Shown: one piece after another, positions 42,088 through 51,737 of the stretch | Position numbering within the stretch: position 1 is the stretch's first letter | How the letters are laid out: each line of letters starts with the position of its first letter | Assembly (NCBI RefSeq): GCF_001514305.1 | Contig: NZ_KQ949075.1 | Coordinates: forward strand, 176,960 to 240,959 | DNA length: 64,000 nt | DNA from: Streptomyces dysideae | GTDB lineage: Bacteria; Actinomycetota; Actinomycetes; Streptomycetales; Streptomycetaceae | Direction of reading: 5' to 3' | Notes under the pieces: generated by a model | Database searches by the model: none | What the model was told of the DNA's origin: nothing | What the model saw: the letters and a program-made list of their open reading frames with translations, nothing else | Made by a program: the position numbers and the translations under genes

Positions 42088-43820
42088 GCATCCTCAACGA
42101 ACCCCAGGGTGCCGCGGCAGCCGAGGACTCGTACGAGAACGAGCTGCCGGTCAGGCGCAAGCAGCCCGGCAACGTCGTGATCAAGTGGCTCACCACCACT
42201 GACCACAAGACGATCGGGACGCTGTACCTCGTCACGTCGTTCGCGTTCTTCTGCATCGGTGGCGTGATGGCGCTGTTCATGCGCGCCGAGCTGGCCCGGC
42301 CGGGTCTGCAGTTCATGTCGAACGAGCAGTTCAACCAGGCGTTCACGATGCACGGCACGATCATGCTGCTGATGTTCGCGACGCCGCTGTTCGCCGGTTT
42401 CGCGAACTGGATCATGCCGCTGCAGATCGGCGCGCCCGACGTGGCGTTCCCGCGGCTGAACATGTTCGCCTACTGGCTGTACCTGTTCGGCTCGCTGATC
42501 GCGGTGGGCGGCTTCCTCACCCCCGACGGCGCCGCCGACTTCGGCTGGTTCGCCTACAGCCCGCTCTCGGACGCGGTCCGTTCGCCGGGCATCGGCGCCG
42601 ACCTGTGGATCATGGGCCTGGCCTTCTCCGGCTTCGGCACCATCCTCGGCTCGGTCAACTTCATCACCACGATCATCTGCATGCGCGCGCCGGGCATGAC
42701 CATGTTCCGCATGCCGATCTTCGTGTGGAACGTGCTGCTGACCGGTGTGCTGGTCCTGCTCGCCTTCCCGGTGCTGGCCGCCGCGCTGTTCGCGCTGGAG
42801 GCGGACCGCAAGTTCGGGGCGCACATCTTCGACTCGGCCAACGGCGGAGCGTTGCTGTGGCAGCACCTGTTCTGGTTCTTCGGCCATCCAGAGGTGTACA
42901 TCATCGCGCTGCCGTTCTTCGGCATCGTCAGTGAGATCATCCCGGTCTTCGCCCGTAAGCCGATGTTCGGCTACATGGGTCTGATCGCGGCCACCATCGC
43001 GATCGCGGGTCTGTCCGTGACGGTGTGGGCTCACCACATGTACGTCACCGGCGGTGTGCTGTTGCCGTTCTTCTCCTTCATGACGTTCCTCATCGCCGTG
43101 CCAACGGGCGTGAAGTTCTTCAACTGGATCGGAACGATGTGGAAGGGCAGTCTGTCCTTCGAAACGCCGATGCTCTGGGTGACCGGCTTCCTGATCACCT
43201 TCACCTTCGGTGGTCTGACCGGTGTCATCCTGGCCTCGCCGCCGATGGACTTCCACGTCTCGGACTCGTACTTCGTGGTGGCGCACTTCCACTACGTCGT
43301 GTTCGGCACCGTCGTCTTCGCGATGTTCGCCGGGTTCCACTTCTGGTGGCCGAAGATGACCGGCAAGATGCTCGACGAGCGCCTCGGCAAGATCACCTTC
43401 TGGACGCTGTTCATCGGCTTCCACGGCACCTTCCTGGTCCAGCACTGGCTGGGTGCCGAGGGCATGCCGCGCCGTTACGCGGACTACCTCGCGGCCGACG
43501 GCTTCACCGCCCTGAACACGATCTCGACCATCAGCTCGTTCGTCCTCGGCCTGTCGGTCCTGCCGTTCATGTACAACGTCTGGAAGACGGCCAAGTACGG
43601 CAAGAAGATCGAGGTCGACGACCCGTGGGGCTACGGCCGCTCGCTGGAGTGGGCCACATCGTGCCCGCCGCCGCGGCACAACTTCCTCACCCTGCCCCGT
43701 ATCCGCAGCGAATCCCCGGCGTTCGACCTGCACCACCCTGAGATCGCCGCGCTCGACCAGCTCGAGAACGCCCCTCACGGTGAGAAGGCTCTGGCTGGTG
43801 GCAAGGAGGCCGGCAAGTGA
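42084..43820 (+). CDS. ctaD: Cytochrome c oxidase subunit I
   Basis: Catalytic subunit of the aa3 oxidase with heme a, heme a3 and CuB. About 12 spans in 578 residues. Key motifs: [33 protein letters not shown] (heme a His), [20 protein letters not shown] (CuB His and the His-Tyr cross-link), WAHHMYVTG (CuB His pair) and [20 protein letters not shown] (heme a and a3 His). The GTG at 42084 overlaps the ctaC stop by four bases, and the stop overlaps the ctaF GTG, so ctaC-ctaD-ctaF are translationally coupled. Confidence 0.97.
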   Translation: MSILNEPQGAAAAEDSYENELPVRRKQPGNVVIKWLTTTDHKTIGTLYLVTSFAFFCIGGVMALFMRAELARPGLQFMSNEQFNQAFTMHGTIMLLMFATPLFAGFANWIMPLQIGAPDVAFPRLNMFAYWLYLFGSLIAVGGFLTPDGAADFGWFAYSPLSDAVRSPGIGADLWIMGLAFSGFGTILGSVNFITTIICMRAPGMTMFRMPIFVWNVLLTGVLVLLAFPVLAAALFALEADRKFGAHIFDSANGGALLWQHLFWFFGHPEVYIIALPFFGIVSEIIPVFARKPMFGYMGLIAATIAIAGLSVTVWAHHMYVTGGVLLPFFSFMTFLIAVPTGVKFFNWIGTMWKGSLSFETPMLWVTGFLITFTFGGLTGVILASPPMDFHVSDSYFVVAHFHYVVFGTVVFAMFAGFHFWWPKMTGKMLDERLGKITFWTLFIGFHGTFLVQHWLGAEGMPRRYADYLAADGFTALNTISTISSFVLGLSVLPFMYNVWKTAKYGKKIEVDDPWGYGRSLEWATSCPPPRHNFLTLPRIRSESPAFDLHHPEIAALDQLENAPHGEKALAGGKEAGK

Positions 43821-44215
43821 AGACCCAGGGCACCATGTTCGTCTGGCTGAGCGTCTTCCTCCTCGGTATGGCGATCGTCTATGGCGTGTGGTCGAAGGAG
43901 CCGGCCGGCACCACGGCTCTCTTCCTCTCCTTCGCCCTGAGCATCATGATCGGCTTCTACCTGGGCTTCACCGCCCGGCGGGTCGACGCGGGTGCGCAGG
44001 ACAACAAGAACGCGGACGTGGCGGACGACGCCGGCGAGGTCGGGTTCTTCAGCCCGCACAGCTGGCAGCCGCTGTCGCTCGCCGTCGGAGGCGCGCTGGC
44101 CTTCCTGTCGATCGCGATCGGCTGGTGGCTGATGTACTTCTCGGCGCCGCTGCTCCTGGTCGGCGTCTGGGGCTGGGTCTTCGAGTACTACCGCGGTGAG
44201 AACCGCACCCAGTAG
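43817..44215 (+). CDS. ctaF: Cytochrome c oxidase subunit IV, actinobacterial type
   Basis: 132-residue accessory subunit with four spans ([78 protein letters not shown]) and a charged loop ([17 protein letters not shown]). This is the CtaF form known from the mycobacterial and corynebacterial supercomplexes. GTG start overlaps the ctaD stop. A hairpin follows at 44232. Confidence 0.93.
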   Translation: MKTQGTMFVWLSVFLLGMAIVYGVWSKEPAGTTALFLSFALSIMIGFYLGFTARRVDAGAQDNKNADVADDAGEVGFFSPHSWQPLSLAVGGALAFLSIAIGWWLMYFSAPLLLVGVWGWVFEYYRGENRTQ

Positions 44216-44231
44216 CACGAGCTGAGCCGCA

Positions 44232-44271
44232 CAGGAGCCCGGACACTCCGTAAGGAGGGTCCGGGCTCCTG
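44232..44271 (+). terminator. Hairpin terminator of ctaCDF
   Basis: 12-base perfect arms CAGGAGCCCGGA and TCCGGGCTCCTG with a 16-base loop, followed by GCGTTT. Confidence 0.8.
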
Positions 44272-44346
44272 CGTTTGCCGCAATCTGTGTCCCTCGTACG
44301 AGTCACCCGGCGCGCCACCGTTGACGGACCTTCCTAGCGTGAGGTC

Positions 44347-45609
44347 ATGAACCACTCACGCCCCCCCAGCACCGTCGTCAGCTGCACGCTGCTGGTGATC
44401 GCCCTCGGCGCGGGCGTCACCGCCTGCAGCAGTGACGGCCATCCGTTGTCCGCCGAGCCGTACGACGCGGCGGACCAGATAGCCTTCAACGGTCCCACCG
44501 GTGACGGGAAGAAGGCCGACCCCGACAAGCCCCTGGAGGTCACAGCCGAGGGCTCCGACGGACGTATCACGGACGTCACCGCCATGGACGCCACCGGACG
44601 GTACGTGACGGGTGAACTCTCCGCCGACGGCAGCCGCTGGCACAGCACCTCCCCGCTGGCCGCCGACGCCCGCTACACGGTGCGGGTGAGCACGGAGGAC
44701 GAGGACGGGGCGCCCGGCCGCAAGGTCCTCACCTTCGACACCAGCAGGCCCACCAGCAAGAAGCACCTGACCGTGAAGTTCGGCCCCAAGGCGGGCAAGT
44801 ACGGCGTCGGCCAGCCCATCACCGCCGAGCTGAGCAAGCCCATCAAGAACAAGGCACAGCGGGCCATCGTCGAGCGGGCCCTCAGGGTCGACTCCACGCC
44901 CGCCGCCCAGGGCACCTGGCACTGGGTCGACGACAAGGAACTCCACTACCGCCCCAGGGAGTACTGGCCCGCCCACGCCACCATCCAGGTCCGCAGCAAC
45001 CTGGAGGGCGTCAGGATCAGCGACCGGCTCTGGGGCGGCAAGGTCAACCCCCTGAAGATCACCACGGGCGACCGCGTCATCGCCGTCACGGACGCCTCGT
45101 CGCACTCGATGACGGTGTACAAGAACGACGAGAAGATCAAGACCTTCCCCGTGACCACCGGCAAGCCCGGCTTCGAGACCCGCAACGGCGTCAAGGTGGT
45201 CCTGGGCAAGGAGTACTTCGTACGCATGCGCGGCACCAGCATAGGCATCGCCGAGGGCTCACCGGAGTCCTACGACCTGCCCGTCTACTACGCCACCCGC
45301 GTCACGTGGAGCGGCGAGTACGTCCACGCCGCCCCCTGGTCCGTGGGCTCCCAGGGCTCCGCCAACGTCAGCCACGGCTGCACCGGCATGAGCACCGGCA
45401 ACGCCGAGTGGTTCTTCGACAACGTCCGCGAGGGCGACATCGTCGAGGTCGTCAACAGCTACGGCAACACCATGGAACCCTTCGGCAACGGCTTCGGCGA
45501 CTGGAACCTCGCCTGGAAGAAGTGGCGCAAGGGCAGCGCACTGGTCGGCGGAACCCCGGACGGCCCTCGCCCGGAGGAGGCGGCAAGACTGCGCCCGACG
45601 GCGGTGTGA
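44347..45609 (+). CDS. L,D-transpeptidase lipoprotein (YkuD domain with Ig-like domains)
   Basis: Makes 3-3 cross-links in peptidoglycan or attaches proteins to it. Lipoprotein signal (VIALGAGVTAC, Cys about 27), two Ig-like beta domains (about 45-250) and the YkuD catalytic domain (about 250-385) starting RVIAVTDASSHSMTVYKNDE. The catalytic motif is HAAPWSVGSQGSANVSHGCT with the His and nucleophilic Cys. The layout matches LdtMt2-like enzymes of mycobacteria. 420 aa. It lies between the two halves of the cytochrome oxidase cluster, without an obvious functional link. Confidence 0.92.
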   Translation: MNHSRPPSTVVSCTLLVIALGAGVTACSSDGHPLSAEPYDAADQIAFNGPTGDGKKADPDKPLEVTAEGSDGRITDVTAMDATGRYVTGELSADGSRWHSTSPLAADARYTVRVSTEDEDGAPGRKVLTFDTSRPTSKKHLTVKFGPKAGKYGVGQPITAELSKPIKNKAQRAIVERALRVDSTPAAQGTWHWVDDKELHYRPREYWPAHATIQVRSNLEGVRISDRLWGGKVNPLKITTGDRVIAVTDASSHSMTVYKNDEKIKTFPVTTGKPGFETRNGVKVVLGKEYFVRMRGTSIGIAEGSPESYDLPVYYATRVTWSGEYVHAAPWSVGSQGSANVSHGCTGMSTGNAEWFFDNVREGDIVEVVNSYGNTMEPFGNGFGDWNLAWKKWRKGSALVGGTPDGPRPEEAARLRPTAV

Positions 45610-45610
45610 G

Positions 45611-45670
45611 CGCCCCATAAGGGGCGCGGGGAACTGCGCGAGCACCCCCCACGGGCCCGCAGCCGCCGCA
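45611..45670. repeat. Streptomyces interspersed intergenic repeat, copy C (short form)
   Basis: CGCCCCATAAGGGGCGCGGG then GAACTGCGCGAGCACCCCCC and ACGGGCCCGCAGCCG. It shares the first block and the CCCGCAG end with copies A and B but lacks the CGGCTCCGCCG middle. The first 16 bases form a hairpin, so it may also end transcription of the L,D-transpeptidase gene. Confidence 0.65.
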
Positions 45671-45691
45671 CAACCGCTCAGAACCGAGCTC

Positions 45692-46093
45692 CTAGGCGTT
45701 CAGAGCCCTCTTCTGCCGCAACAGCGAAGCAAGCGCCGCCGCGAACTCCACAGGCTCCACAGGCAGCGTCACAGCCGCATCAGCGCGGCTCCACGTAGCC
45801 AGCCACGCGTCCTGAGGCCGGCCGATCAGCAACAGCACCGGCGGACAGGCGAAGACCTCGTCCTTGATCTGCCGGCACATCCCCATGCCCCCCATGGGCG
45901 CGGCCTCCCCGTCCAGCACGCAGACGTCGATGCCGCCCTTGTCCAGCTCCTTCACAACGGCGGCCGGAGTGGCGCACTCCAGGAACTCGACCAACGGGGC
46001 ATCGGGAGCCGGCCGTCGGCCGGAGGCCAGCCGCACCTGCTCGCGGGTGTTGGAGTCGTCGCTGTAGACCAGCACCGTGGCGGTCGGCTGCAT
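45692..46093 (-). CDS. Stand-alone receiver-domain protein
   Basis: 133 residues with a CheY-like fold and no output domain: VLVYSDDSNTREQVRLASGR (paired Asp), IDVCVLDGEAAPMGGMGMCR with the candidate phospho-Asp in VLDGE, PPVLLLIGRPQDAWLATWSR and AVTLPVEPVEFAAAL. The usual Thr/Ser and Lys positions are altered (GRPQD, LPVEP), so it may be a weak or phosphorylation-independent receiver. No kinase is adjacent. It points away from ctaE, with about 190 bases between the starts, and could share a control region with it. Confidence 0.75.
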   Translation of the reverse strand: MQPTATVLVYSDDSNTREQVRLASGRRPAPDAPLVEFLECATPAAVVKELDKGGIDVCVLDGEAAPMGGMGMCRQIKDEVFACPPVLLLIGRPQDAWLATWSRADAAVTLPVEPVEFAAALASLLRQKRALNA

Positions 46094-46271
46094 GCTTCCT
46101 CCGTGACGTCAGCGTCGTACGGCCCAAGACGGGCAGAGCCCGATGCCGCGGATGCTACTCCCTTGAACAGCCCGTCAACAGCGGTTCGGACACCACTTCG
46201 ATGGGCCATACGGGCCGTACCCGAGCTGCGAACACTCCGAACGGCACCCCCCGGAGTGAGGGCGGGATAAG

Positions 46272-46292
46272 CGACCGACATAATGTCGGTCG
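46272..46292. promoter_or_regulatory. 21-base perfect palindrome covering the ctaE start codon
   Basis: CGACCGACAT-A-ATGTCGGTCG: two perfect 10-base arms around one base. The ctaE ATG is bases 46283-46285. In RNA this can form an 8-pair stem with the AU of the start codon in the loop; in DNA it could be an operator. No good ribosome site lies close upstream. Confidence 0.55.
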
Positions 46293-46903
46293 TGGCGACA
46301 GCAACGACAGTAGAAACCGGGCACGCGCACCCATCGGTCAATCGGCCGAACCTCACCAGCGTCGGAACCATCATCTGGCTGAGTTCCGAGCTGATGTTCT
46401 TCGCGGCCCTCTTCGCGATGTACTTCACCCTGCGATCAGTGACGGGACCCGATCACTGGAAGGAAATGGCGCATGCCCTGAACTTCCCGTTCTCGGCGAC
46501 CAACACCACGATCCTGGTGCTCTCCTCCCTCACCTGCCAGCTCGGCGTCTTCGCCGCCGAGCGCGGTGACGTGAAGAAGCTCCGGGGCTGGTTCATCGTC
46601 ACCTTCGTGATGGGTGCGGTCTTCATCGGCGGTCAGGTGTACGAGTACACCGAGCTGGTCAAGAAGGACGGGCTCTCGCTCTCCTCCGACCCGTACGGCT
46701 CGGCCTTCTACCTGACCACCGGTTTCCACGGCCTGCACGTGACGGGCGGTCTCATCGCCTTCCTGCTGGTCCTCGGCCGCACCTACGCGGCCAAGAGGTT
46801 CACGCACGAGCAGGCGACCGCCGCCATCGTCGTGTCCTACTACTGGCACTTCGTCGATGTCGTCTGGATCGGCCTCTTCGCCACGATCTACATGATCAAG
46901 TAG
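46283..46903 (+). CDS. ctaE: Cytochrome c oxidase subunit III
   Basis: Five-span subunit III of the aa3 oxidase (206 aa), which stabilises the catalytic core and supports proton uptake. Motifs: [20 protein letters not shown] (conserved Glu), [40 protein letters not shown] and [20 protein letters not shown]. The ATG at 46283 lies in a palindrome and lacks a near ribosome site; the GTG at 46292 would remove three residues. qcrC follows 62 bases downstream, starting the ctaE-qcrCAB transcription unit, as in other actinobacteria. Confidence 0.95.
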   Translation: MSVVATATTVETGHAHPSVNRPNLTSVGTIIWLSSELMFFAALFAMYFTLRSVTGPDHWKEMAHALNFPFSATNTTILVLSSLTCQLGVFAAERGDVKKLRGWFIVTFVMGAVFIGGQVYEYTELVKKDGLSLSSDPYGSAFYLTTGFHGLHVTGGLIAFLLVLGRTYAAKRFTHEQATAAIVVSYYWHFVDVVWIGLFATIYMIK

Positions 46904-46965
46904 CGCGTTCCCGCAACACGCATCCAGAAGCATCGACGCAGAAGATCCTGACACCGGGGTAATCC

Positions 46966-47778
46966 GTGAAAAAGCTCTCCGCACGACGACGCCATCCGCT
47001 GGCGGCGGTCGTCGTCCTACTCCTCGCGCTGGCGACGACGGGGATGGTGTACGCCGCGTTCGTGCCCACGCGCGACGCCAAGGCCGATGAGACCGCCCAG
47101 TCCCTGACCATCGAGGAGGGCAAGAAGCTCTACGCCGTCGGCTGCGCCAGCTGCCACGGAACCGGCGGTCAGGGCAGCTCCGACGGTCCCAGCCTGGTGG
47201 GCGTGGGCGCCGCGGCCGTCGACTTCCAGGTCGGCACCGGCCGGATGCCGGCCGCGACCTCCCAGGGCGCCCAGGTGCCGAAGAAGAAGAAGGTCTACAC
47301 GCAGGCCGAGATCGACCAGCTGGCGGCCTTCATCGCCTCGCTGGGTGCCGGTCCGTCCGTGCCGACCGAGGCGCAGTACGGCCCCGAGGGCGCCGACATC
47401 GCCAAGGGCGGCGACCTGTTCCGCAACAACTGCGCCCAGTGCCACAACTTCACCGGCAAGGGCGGCGCGCTGACGCACGGCAAGTACGCGCCGGACCTCG
47501 AGAGCGTCGACCCGAAGCACATCTACGAGGCCATGCAGACCGGCCCGCAGAACATGCCCTCGTTCCCCGACACCACGCTGTCGGAGCAGAACAAGAAGGA
47601 CATCATCGCGTACCTGAACGCGGTCAACGGGGACGAGACGGTGAACCCCGGCGGCCTCGAGCTGGGCGGACTCGGTCCGGTCAGTGAGGGTCTGTTCGCC
47701 TGGATCTTCGGACTCGGCGCGCTGATCGCGGTCGCCGTCTGGGTCGCCGCTCGGACCGCAAAGGCCAAGAAGTCATGA
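46966..47778 (+). CDS. qcrC: Di-heme cytochrome c subunit of the bc complex
   Basis: Carries electrons from the Rieske centre to CuA within the bcc-aa3 supercomplex, replacing both cytochrome c1 and soluble cytochrome c. 270 residues: N-terminal span (PLAAVVVLLLALATTGMVYA), two heme sites CASCH (about residue 63) and CAQCH (about 160), a distal Met in each domain (GTGRMPAAT, PQNMPSFPD) and a C-terminal span (LFAWIFGLGALIAVAVWVAA). The stop overlaps the qcrA start by four bases (ATGA), so the three qcr genes are coupled. Confidence 0.96.
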   Translation: MKKLSARRRHPLAAVVVLLLALATTGMVYAAFVPTRDAKADETAQSLTIEEGKKLYAVGCASCHGTGGQGSSDGPSLVGVGAAAVDFQVGTGRMPAATSQGAQVPKKKKVYTQAEIDQLAAFIASLGAGPSVPTEAQYGPEGADIAKGGDLFRNNCAQCHNFTGKGGALTHGKYAPDLESVDPKHIYEAMQTGPQNMPSFPDTTLSEQNKKDIIAYLNAVNGDETVNPGGLELGGLGPVSEGLFAWIFGLGALIAVAVWVAARTAKAKKS

Positions 47779-48827
47779 GTAGCCAAGACATTCCAGAAGA
47801 GAACCTGCCCGTTGCGCAGGACACCACCCAGGTAGCGGTCGCGGACGAGAAGCACCCGTTCGCCGACCCGGGTCTGCCGCCCCACGAGCACCGGATCCAG
47901 GACATCGACGAGCGGGCCGCCAAGCGGTCCGAGCGCGCGGTCGCCCTGCTGTTCACGGTGTCCATGCTGGCGACCGTCGGCTTCATCGCCTCGTATGTGA
48001 CGATCCCGCACGACAAGTCGGTCTTCGTCTTCCCGATCGGGCACCTCAACGCGCTGAACTTCGCGCTGGGGCTGACCCTCGGTCTGGCGCTGTTCTGCAT
48101 CGGCGCGGGCGCGGTCCACTGGGCCCGCACCCTGATGTCGGACGAGGAGATCGCCGACGAGCGGCACCCGATCGAGGCGGAGCCCGAGGTCCGTGCGAAG
48201 GTCCACGCGGACTTCAAGCAGGGCGCCAAGGAGTCCGCGCTCGGCCGCCGCAAGCTGATCCGCAACACGATGTTCGGCGCGCTGGCCCTGTTCCCGCTCT
48301 CCGGCGTCGTGCTGCTGCGCGACCTGGGCCCGCTGCCCGGCACCAAGCTGCGCCACACCCTGTGGTCCAAGGGCAAGCTGCTCGTCAACATGAACACCAA
48401 CGAGCCGCTGCGTCCGGCGGACGTCGCGGTCGGCTCCCTCACCTTCGCCAAGCCCGAGGGCCTGGAGGAGCACGACCACGAGTTCCAGACCGAGATCGCC
48501 AAGGCCGCCCTGATGATCGTCCGGATCCAGCCGGACAACATCAAGGACAAGCGCGAGCTCGAGTGGTCGCACGAGGGCATCGTGGCGTACTCGAAGATCT
48601 GCACCCACGTCGGTTGCCCGATCTCGCTGTACGAGCAGCAGACGCACCATGTGCTGTGCCCCTGCCACCAGTCCACCTTCGACCTCTCCGACGGTGCCCG
48701 AGTGATCTTCGGCCCGGCCGGCCACGCCCTGCCGCAGCTGCGCATCGGCGTGAACGACGAGGGCTACCTCGAGGCGCTCGGCGACTTCGAAGAGCCCGTC
48801 GGTCCTGCATTCTGGGAGCGCGGATGA
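47775..48827 (+). CDS. qcrA: Rieske iron-sulfur subunit of the bc complex
   Basis: 350 residues with three spans in the first about 190 residues (AVALLFTVSMLATVGFIASY, LNFALGLTLGLALFCIGAGA, TMFGALALFPLSGVVLLRDL), the actinobacterial form, then the Rieske domain with the [2Fe-2S] ligands in CTHVGCPIS and CPCHQSTFDLSDGARVIFGP. It accepts electrons from menaquinol at QcrB. ATG start overlaps the qcrC stop, and its stop overlaps the qcrB start. Confidence 0.96.
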   Translation: MSSQDIPEENLPVAQDTTQVAVADEKHPFADPGLPPHEHRIQDIDERAAKRSERAVALLFTVSMLATVGFIASYVTIPHDKSVFVFPIGHLNALNFALGLTLGLALFCIGAGAVHWARTLMSDEEIADERHPIEAEPEVRAKVHADFKQGAKESALGRRKLIRNTMFGALALFPLSGVVLLRDLGPLPGTKLRHTLWSKGKLLVNMNTNEPLRPADVAVGSLTFAKPEGLEEHDHEFQTEIAKAALMIVRIQPDNIKDKRELEWSHEGIVAYSKICTHVGCPISLYEQQTHHVLCPCHQSTFDLSDGARVIFGPAGHALPQLRIGVNDEGYLEALGDFEEPVGPAFWERG

Positions 48828-50461
48828 GCACTACGACCAACTCCGCCTCGCGCTCGCGCGAGAAGGCACCGGCCGGCGAGAAGATCGCCGACTGGGCCGA
48901 CGGCCGGCTCGGGATCTACACCCTGGCCAAGGCCAACATGCGCAAGATCTTCCCCGACCACTGGTCGTTCATGCTGGGTGAGGTCGCGCTCTACAGCTTC
49001 ATCATCATCATCCTCACGGGTGTGTACCTGACGCTGTTCTTCCACCCGTCGATGAACGAGGTGGAGTACCACGGCAGTTACGTCCCCATGCAGGGCCAGC
49101 TGATGAGCGAGGCCTTCAAGTCGACGCTGGACATCAGCTTCGAGGTGCGCGGCGGTCTGCTGATCCGGCAGATCCACCACTGGGCGGCGCTGATCTTCCT
49201 CGCGGCGATGTTCGTGCACATGATGCGCGTCTTCTTCACGGGCGCCTTCCGCAAGCCGCGTGAGATCAACTGGCTGTTCGGCTTCCTGCTGTTCGTCCTG
49301 GGCATGTTCACCGGCTTCACCGGTTACTCGCTCCCGGACGACCTGCTCTCCGGCACCGGTGTCCGCTTCACCCAGGGCGCGATCCTGGCCACGCCGATCG
49401 TCGGCACGTACATCTCGATGTTCCTGTTCGGCGGCGAGTTCCCCGGCGACGACTTCGTGGCCCGGTTCTACTCGATCCACATCCTGCTGCTGCCGGGCAT
49501 CATGCTCGGGCTCGTGGTGGCGCACCTGATCCTGGTGTTCTTCCACAAGCACACGCAGTTCGCTGGTCCCGGCAAGACGAACAAGAACGTCGTCGGCATG
49601 CCGCTGCTGCCGGTGTACATGGCCAAGGCCGGCGGCTTCTTCTTCCTGGTCTTCGGTGTGATCGCGGTGATCTCGGCGGTCGCCCAGATCAACCCGGTCT
49701 GGGCCATCGGCCCCTACCGTCCGGACCAGGTGTCCACCGGCGCCCAGCCCGACTGGTACATGGGCTTCGCCGAGGGCCTGATCCGCTTCTTCCCGGGCTG
49801 GGAGGTCAACATCTGGGGTCACACGCTCGTCCTGGGCGTGTTCATCCCGCTGGTCCTCTTCGGCGTGGTGCTCGCCGCGCTGGCCTTGTACCCGTTCATC
49901 GAGTCCTGGGTCACCGGTGACAAGCGTGAGCACCACATCCTGGACCGTCCCCGCAACGCCCCGACCCGTACGGCTCTGGGTGTCGCCTGGGTCACGATGT
50001 ACATGATCACGCTGGTGGGCGGTGGCAACGACCTGTGGGCCACCCACCTGCACCTGTCGATCAACGCCATCACCTGGTTCGTCCGGATCTTCTTCTTCGT
50101 CGGACCGGTCATCGCGTTCATCCTCACCAAGCGGATCTGCCTCGGCCTCCAGCGCCGCGACAAGGACAAGGTGCTGCACGGTCGTGAGACCGGCATCATC
50201 AAGCGCCTGCCGCACGGTGAGTTCATCGAGGTGCACGAGCCGCTCAGCCAGGACGCGCTGCACACCCTCACCGCGCACGAGCAGTACAAGCCGGTCGAGA
50301 TCGGCCCGGCGGTCGACGAGAACGGTGTCGAGCGCAAGGTGAAGGGCTCCGAGAAGCTGCGCGCCAAGGTCAGCAAGGCGTACTTCGACGAGGACGCCCA
50401 GATCCCGAAGCCGACCGTCGAGGAGTACAAGGAGATCACGAGCGGCCACGGCCACCACTGA
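48824..50461 (+). CDS. qcrB: Cytochrome b subunit of the bc complex
   Basis: 545-residue menaquinol-oxidising subunit with two b hemes. About eight spans; heme ligands lie in IRQIHHWAALIFLAAMFVHM and YSIHILLLPGIMLGLVVAHL. TGYSLPDDLLSGTGVRF is the quinol-site region and GAQPDWYMGFAEG corresponds to the PEW-type loop (here PDW). The C-terminal extension after the last span (about 100 residues, ending TVEEYKEITSGHGHH) is typical of actinobacterial QcrB. It ends the ctaE-qcrCAB unit before a strong hairpin. Confidence 0.96.
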   Translation: MSTTTNSASRSREKAPAGEKIADWADGRLGIYTLAKANMRKIFPDHWSFMLGEVALYSFIIIILTGVYLTLFFHPSMNEVEYHGSYVPMQGQLMSEAFKSTLDISFEVRGGLLIRQIHHWAALIFLAAMFVHMMRVFFTGAFRKPREINWLFGFLLFVLGMFTGFTGYSLPDDLLSGTGVRFTQGAILATPIVGTYISMFLFGGEFPGDDFVARFYSIHILLLPGIMLGLVVAHLILVFFHKHTQFAGPGKTNKNVVGMPLLPVYMAKAGGFFFLVFGVIAVISAVAQINPVWAIGPYRPDQVSTGAQPDWYMGFAEGLIRFFPGWEVNIWGHTLVLGVFIPLVLFGVVLAALALYPFIESWVTGDKREHHILDRPRNAPTRTALGVAWVTMYMITLVGGGNDLWATHLHLSINAITWFVRIFFFVGPVIAFILTKRICLGLQRRDKDKVLHGRETGIIKRLPHGEFIEVHEPLSQDALHTLTAHEQYKPVEIGPAVDENGVERKVKGSEKLRAKVSKAYFDEDAQIPKPTVEEYKEITSGHGHH

Positions 50462-50489
50462 TCGCTGCGCCAGCCACGCCACGGTTGAA

Positions 50490-50520
50490 GGGCCCCCGTC
50501 CGGTCTTCGGACGGGGGCCC
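50490..50520 (+). terminator. Hairpin terminator of the qcr operon
   Basis: 13-base perfect arms GGGCCCCCGTCCG and CGGACGGGGGCCC with a 5-base loop (GTCTT), 29 bases after the qcrB stop. Confidence 0.9.
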
Positions 50521-50600
50521 CTCGCCGTGCCCGGGGCTGGATAGGGTGGACCCGTTGAGACTCACGTCCCGGTCTACGGGACTGCACCCAGGAGCGGCTT

Positions 50601-51665
50601 ATGAGCGCTGTGACCCCCGCTGGAGGCGACACCGCGGCGGGCCGCACCTGGCCCGACGTACTGAGCACCCTGCTCCGCGGACAGGACCTGAACGCCGCCG
50701 ACACGGCGTGGGCCATGAACCGCTTCATGAGCGGCGAGGCCACGGACGCCCAGATCGCGGGCTTCATGGTGGCGCTGCGGGCCAAGGGCGAGACCGTCGA
50801 GGAGATCAACGGCCTCGTCGAGGCGATGTACGCGCACGCGCAGCCCCTGCACATCCCCGGTCCGGCCGTCGACATCGTCGGCACCGGCGGCGACCGGGCC
50901 CGGACGGTCAACATCTCGACGATGTCCGCGATCGTGATCGCGGGCACCGGCGCGAAGGTCGTCAAGCACGGCAACCGGGCGGCGTCCTCGGCGAGCGGAT
51001 CCTCCGACGTCCTGGAGAAGCTCGGCATCAACCTGGACCTGTCGCCCGAGCGGGTGGCTCACGTGGTGGAACAGGCCGGGATCACCTTCTGCTTCGCGGC
51101 CAAGTTCCATCCCTCGATGCGATTCGTCGGCGCGGTCCGGCGGGACCTGGGGATCCCGACCTCGTTCAACCTCCTCGGCCCGCTGACCAACCCCGCCCGG
51201 GTCACCGCCTCGGCGATCGGCTGCTTCGACACCCGGATGGCCGGGCTCATGGCTGGCGTCCTGGCCGAACGCGGCTCGTCCGCCCTGGTGTTCCGCGGCG
51301 ACGACGGTCTCGACGAGCTGACGACCACGGCCACCTCACGGGTGTGGATCGTCCGCGACGGCAAGGTCACCGAGGAGGCCTTCGACCCGCGGGACGTCGG
51401 CCTCGAGCTGGTGCCGGTGGAGGCGCTGCGGGGCGCGGATGCCTCGTACAACGCCGACGTGGCGCTGCGCCTGCTGAACGGTGAGACGGGCCCCGTACGG
51501 GACGCCGTACTGCTGAACTCGGCGGCCGCCCTGGTGGCCCTGGAACCCGGTGACGGGCCGCTGGTGGACCGGATCGGCGCCGGTATGGCGAAGGCCGCGG
51601 AGTCGATCGACTCGGGGGCGGCCAAGCGGACGCTGGACCGCTGGGTGGCGGCCAGCAACGCGTAG
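50601..51665 (+). CDS. trpD: Anthranilate phosphoribosyltransferase
   Basis: Second step of tryptophan synthesis: joins anthranilate to PRPP. Motifs: phosphate-binding [40 protein letters not shown], anthranilate-site [20 protein letters not shown] and [17 protein letters not shown], and the metal site [17 protein letters not shown]. 354 aa, normal. AGGAG lies 8 bases before the ATG. No other trp gene is in the window and no leader peptide or attenuator is visible. Confidence 0.95.
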   Translation: MSAVTPAGGDTAAGRTWPDVLSTLLRGQDLNAADTAWAMNRFMSGEATDAQIAGFMVALRAKGETVEEINGLVEAMYAHAQPLHIPGPAVDIVGTGGDRARTVNISTMSAIVIAGTGAKVVKHGNRAASSASGSSDVLEKLGINLDLSPERVAHVVEQAGITFCFAAKFHPSMRFVGAVRRDLGIPTSFNLLGPLTNPARVTASAIGCFDTRMAGLMAGVLAERGSSALVFRGDDGLDELTTTATSRVWIVRDGKVTEEAFDPRDVGLELVPVEALRGADASYNADVALRLLNGETGPVRDAVLLNSAAALVALEPGDGPLVDRIGAGMAKAAESIDSGAAKRTLDRWVAASNA

Positions 51666-51737
51666 CCTTCCGCGGCTGGATGTCCCGCAATCCGGACTCG
51701 GGTTGCGGGACTCCGATCACTTCACGTACGTTCCTGT

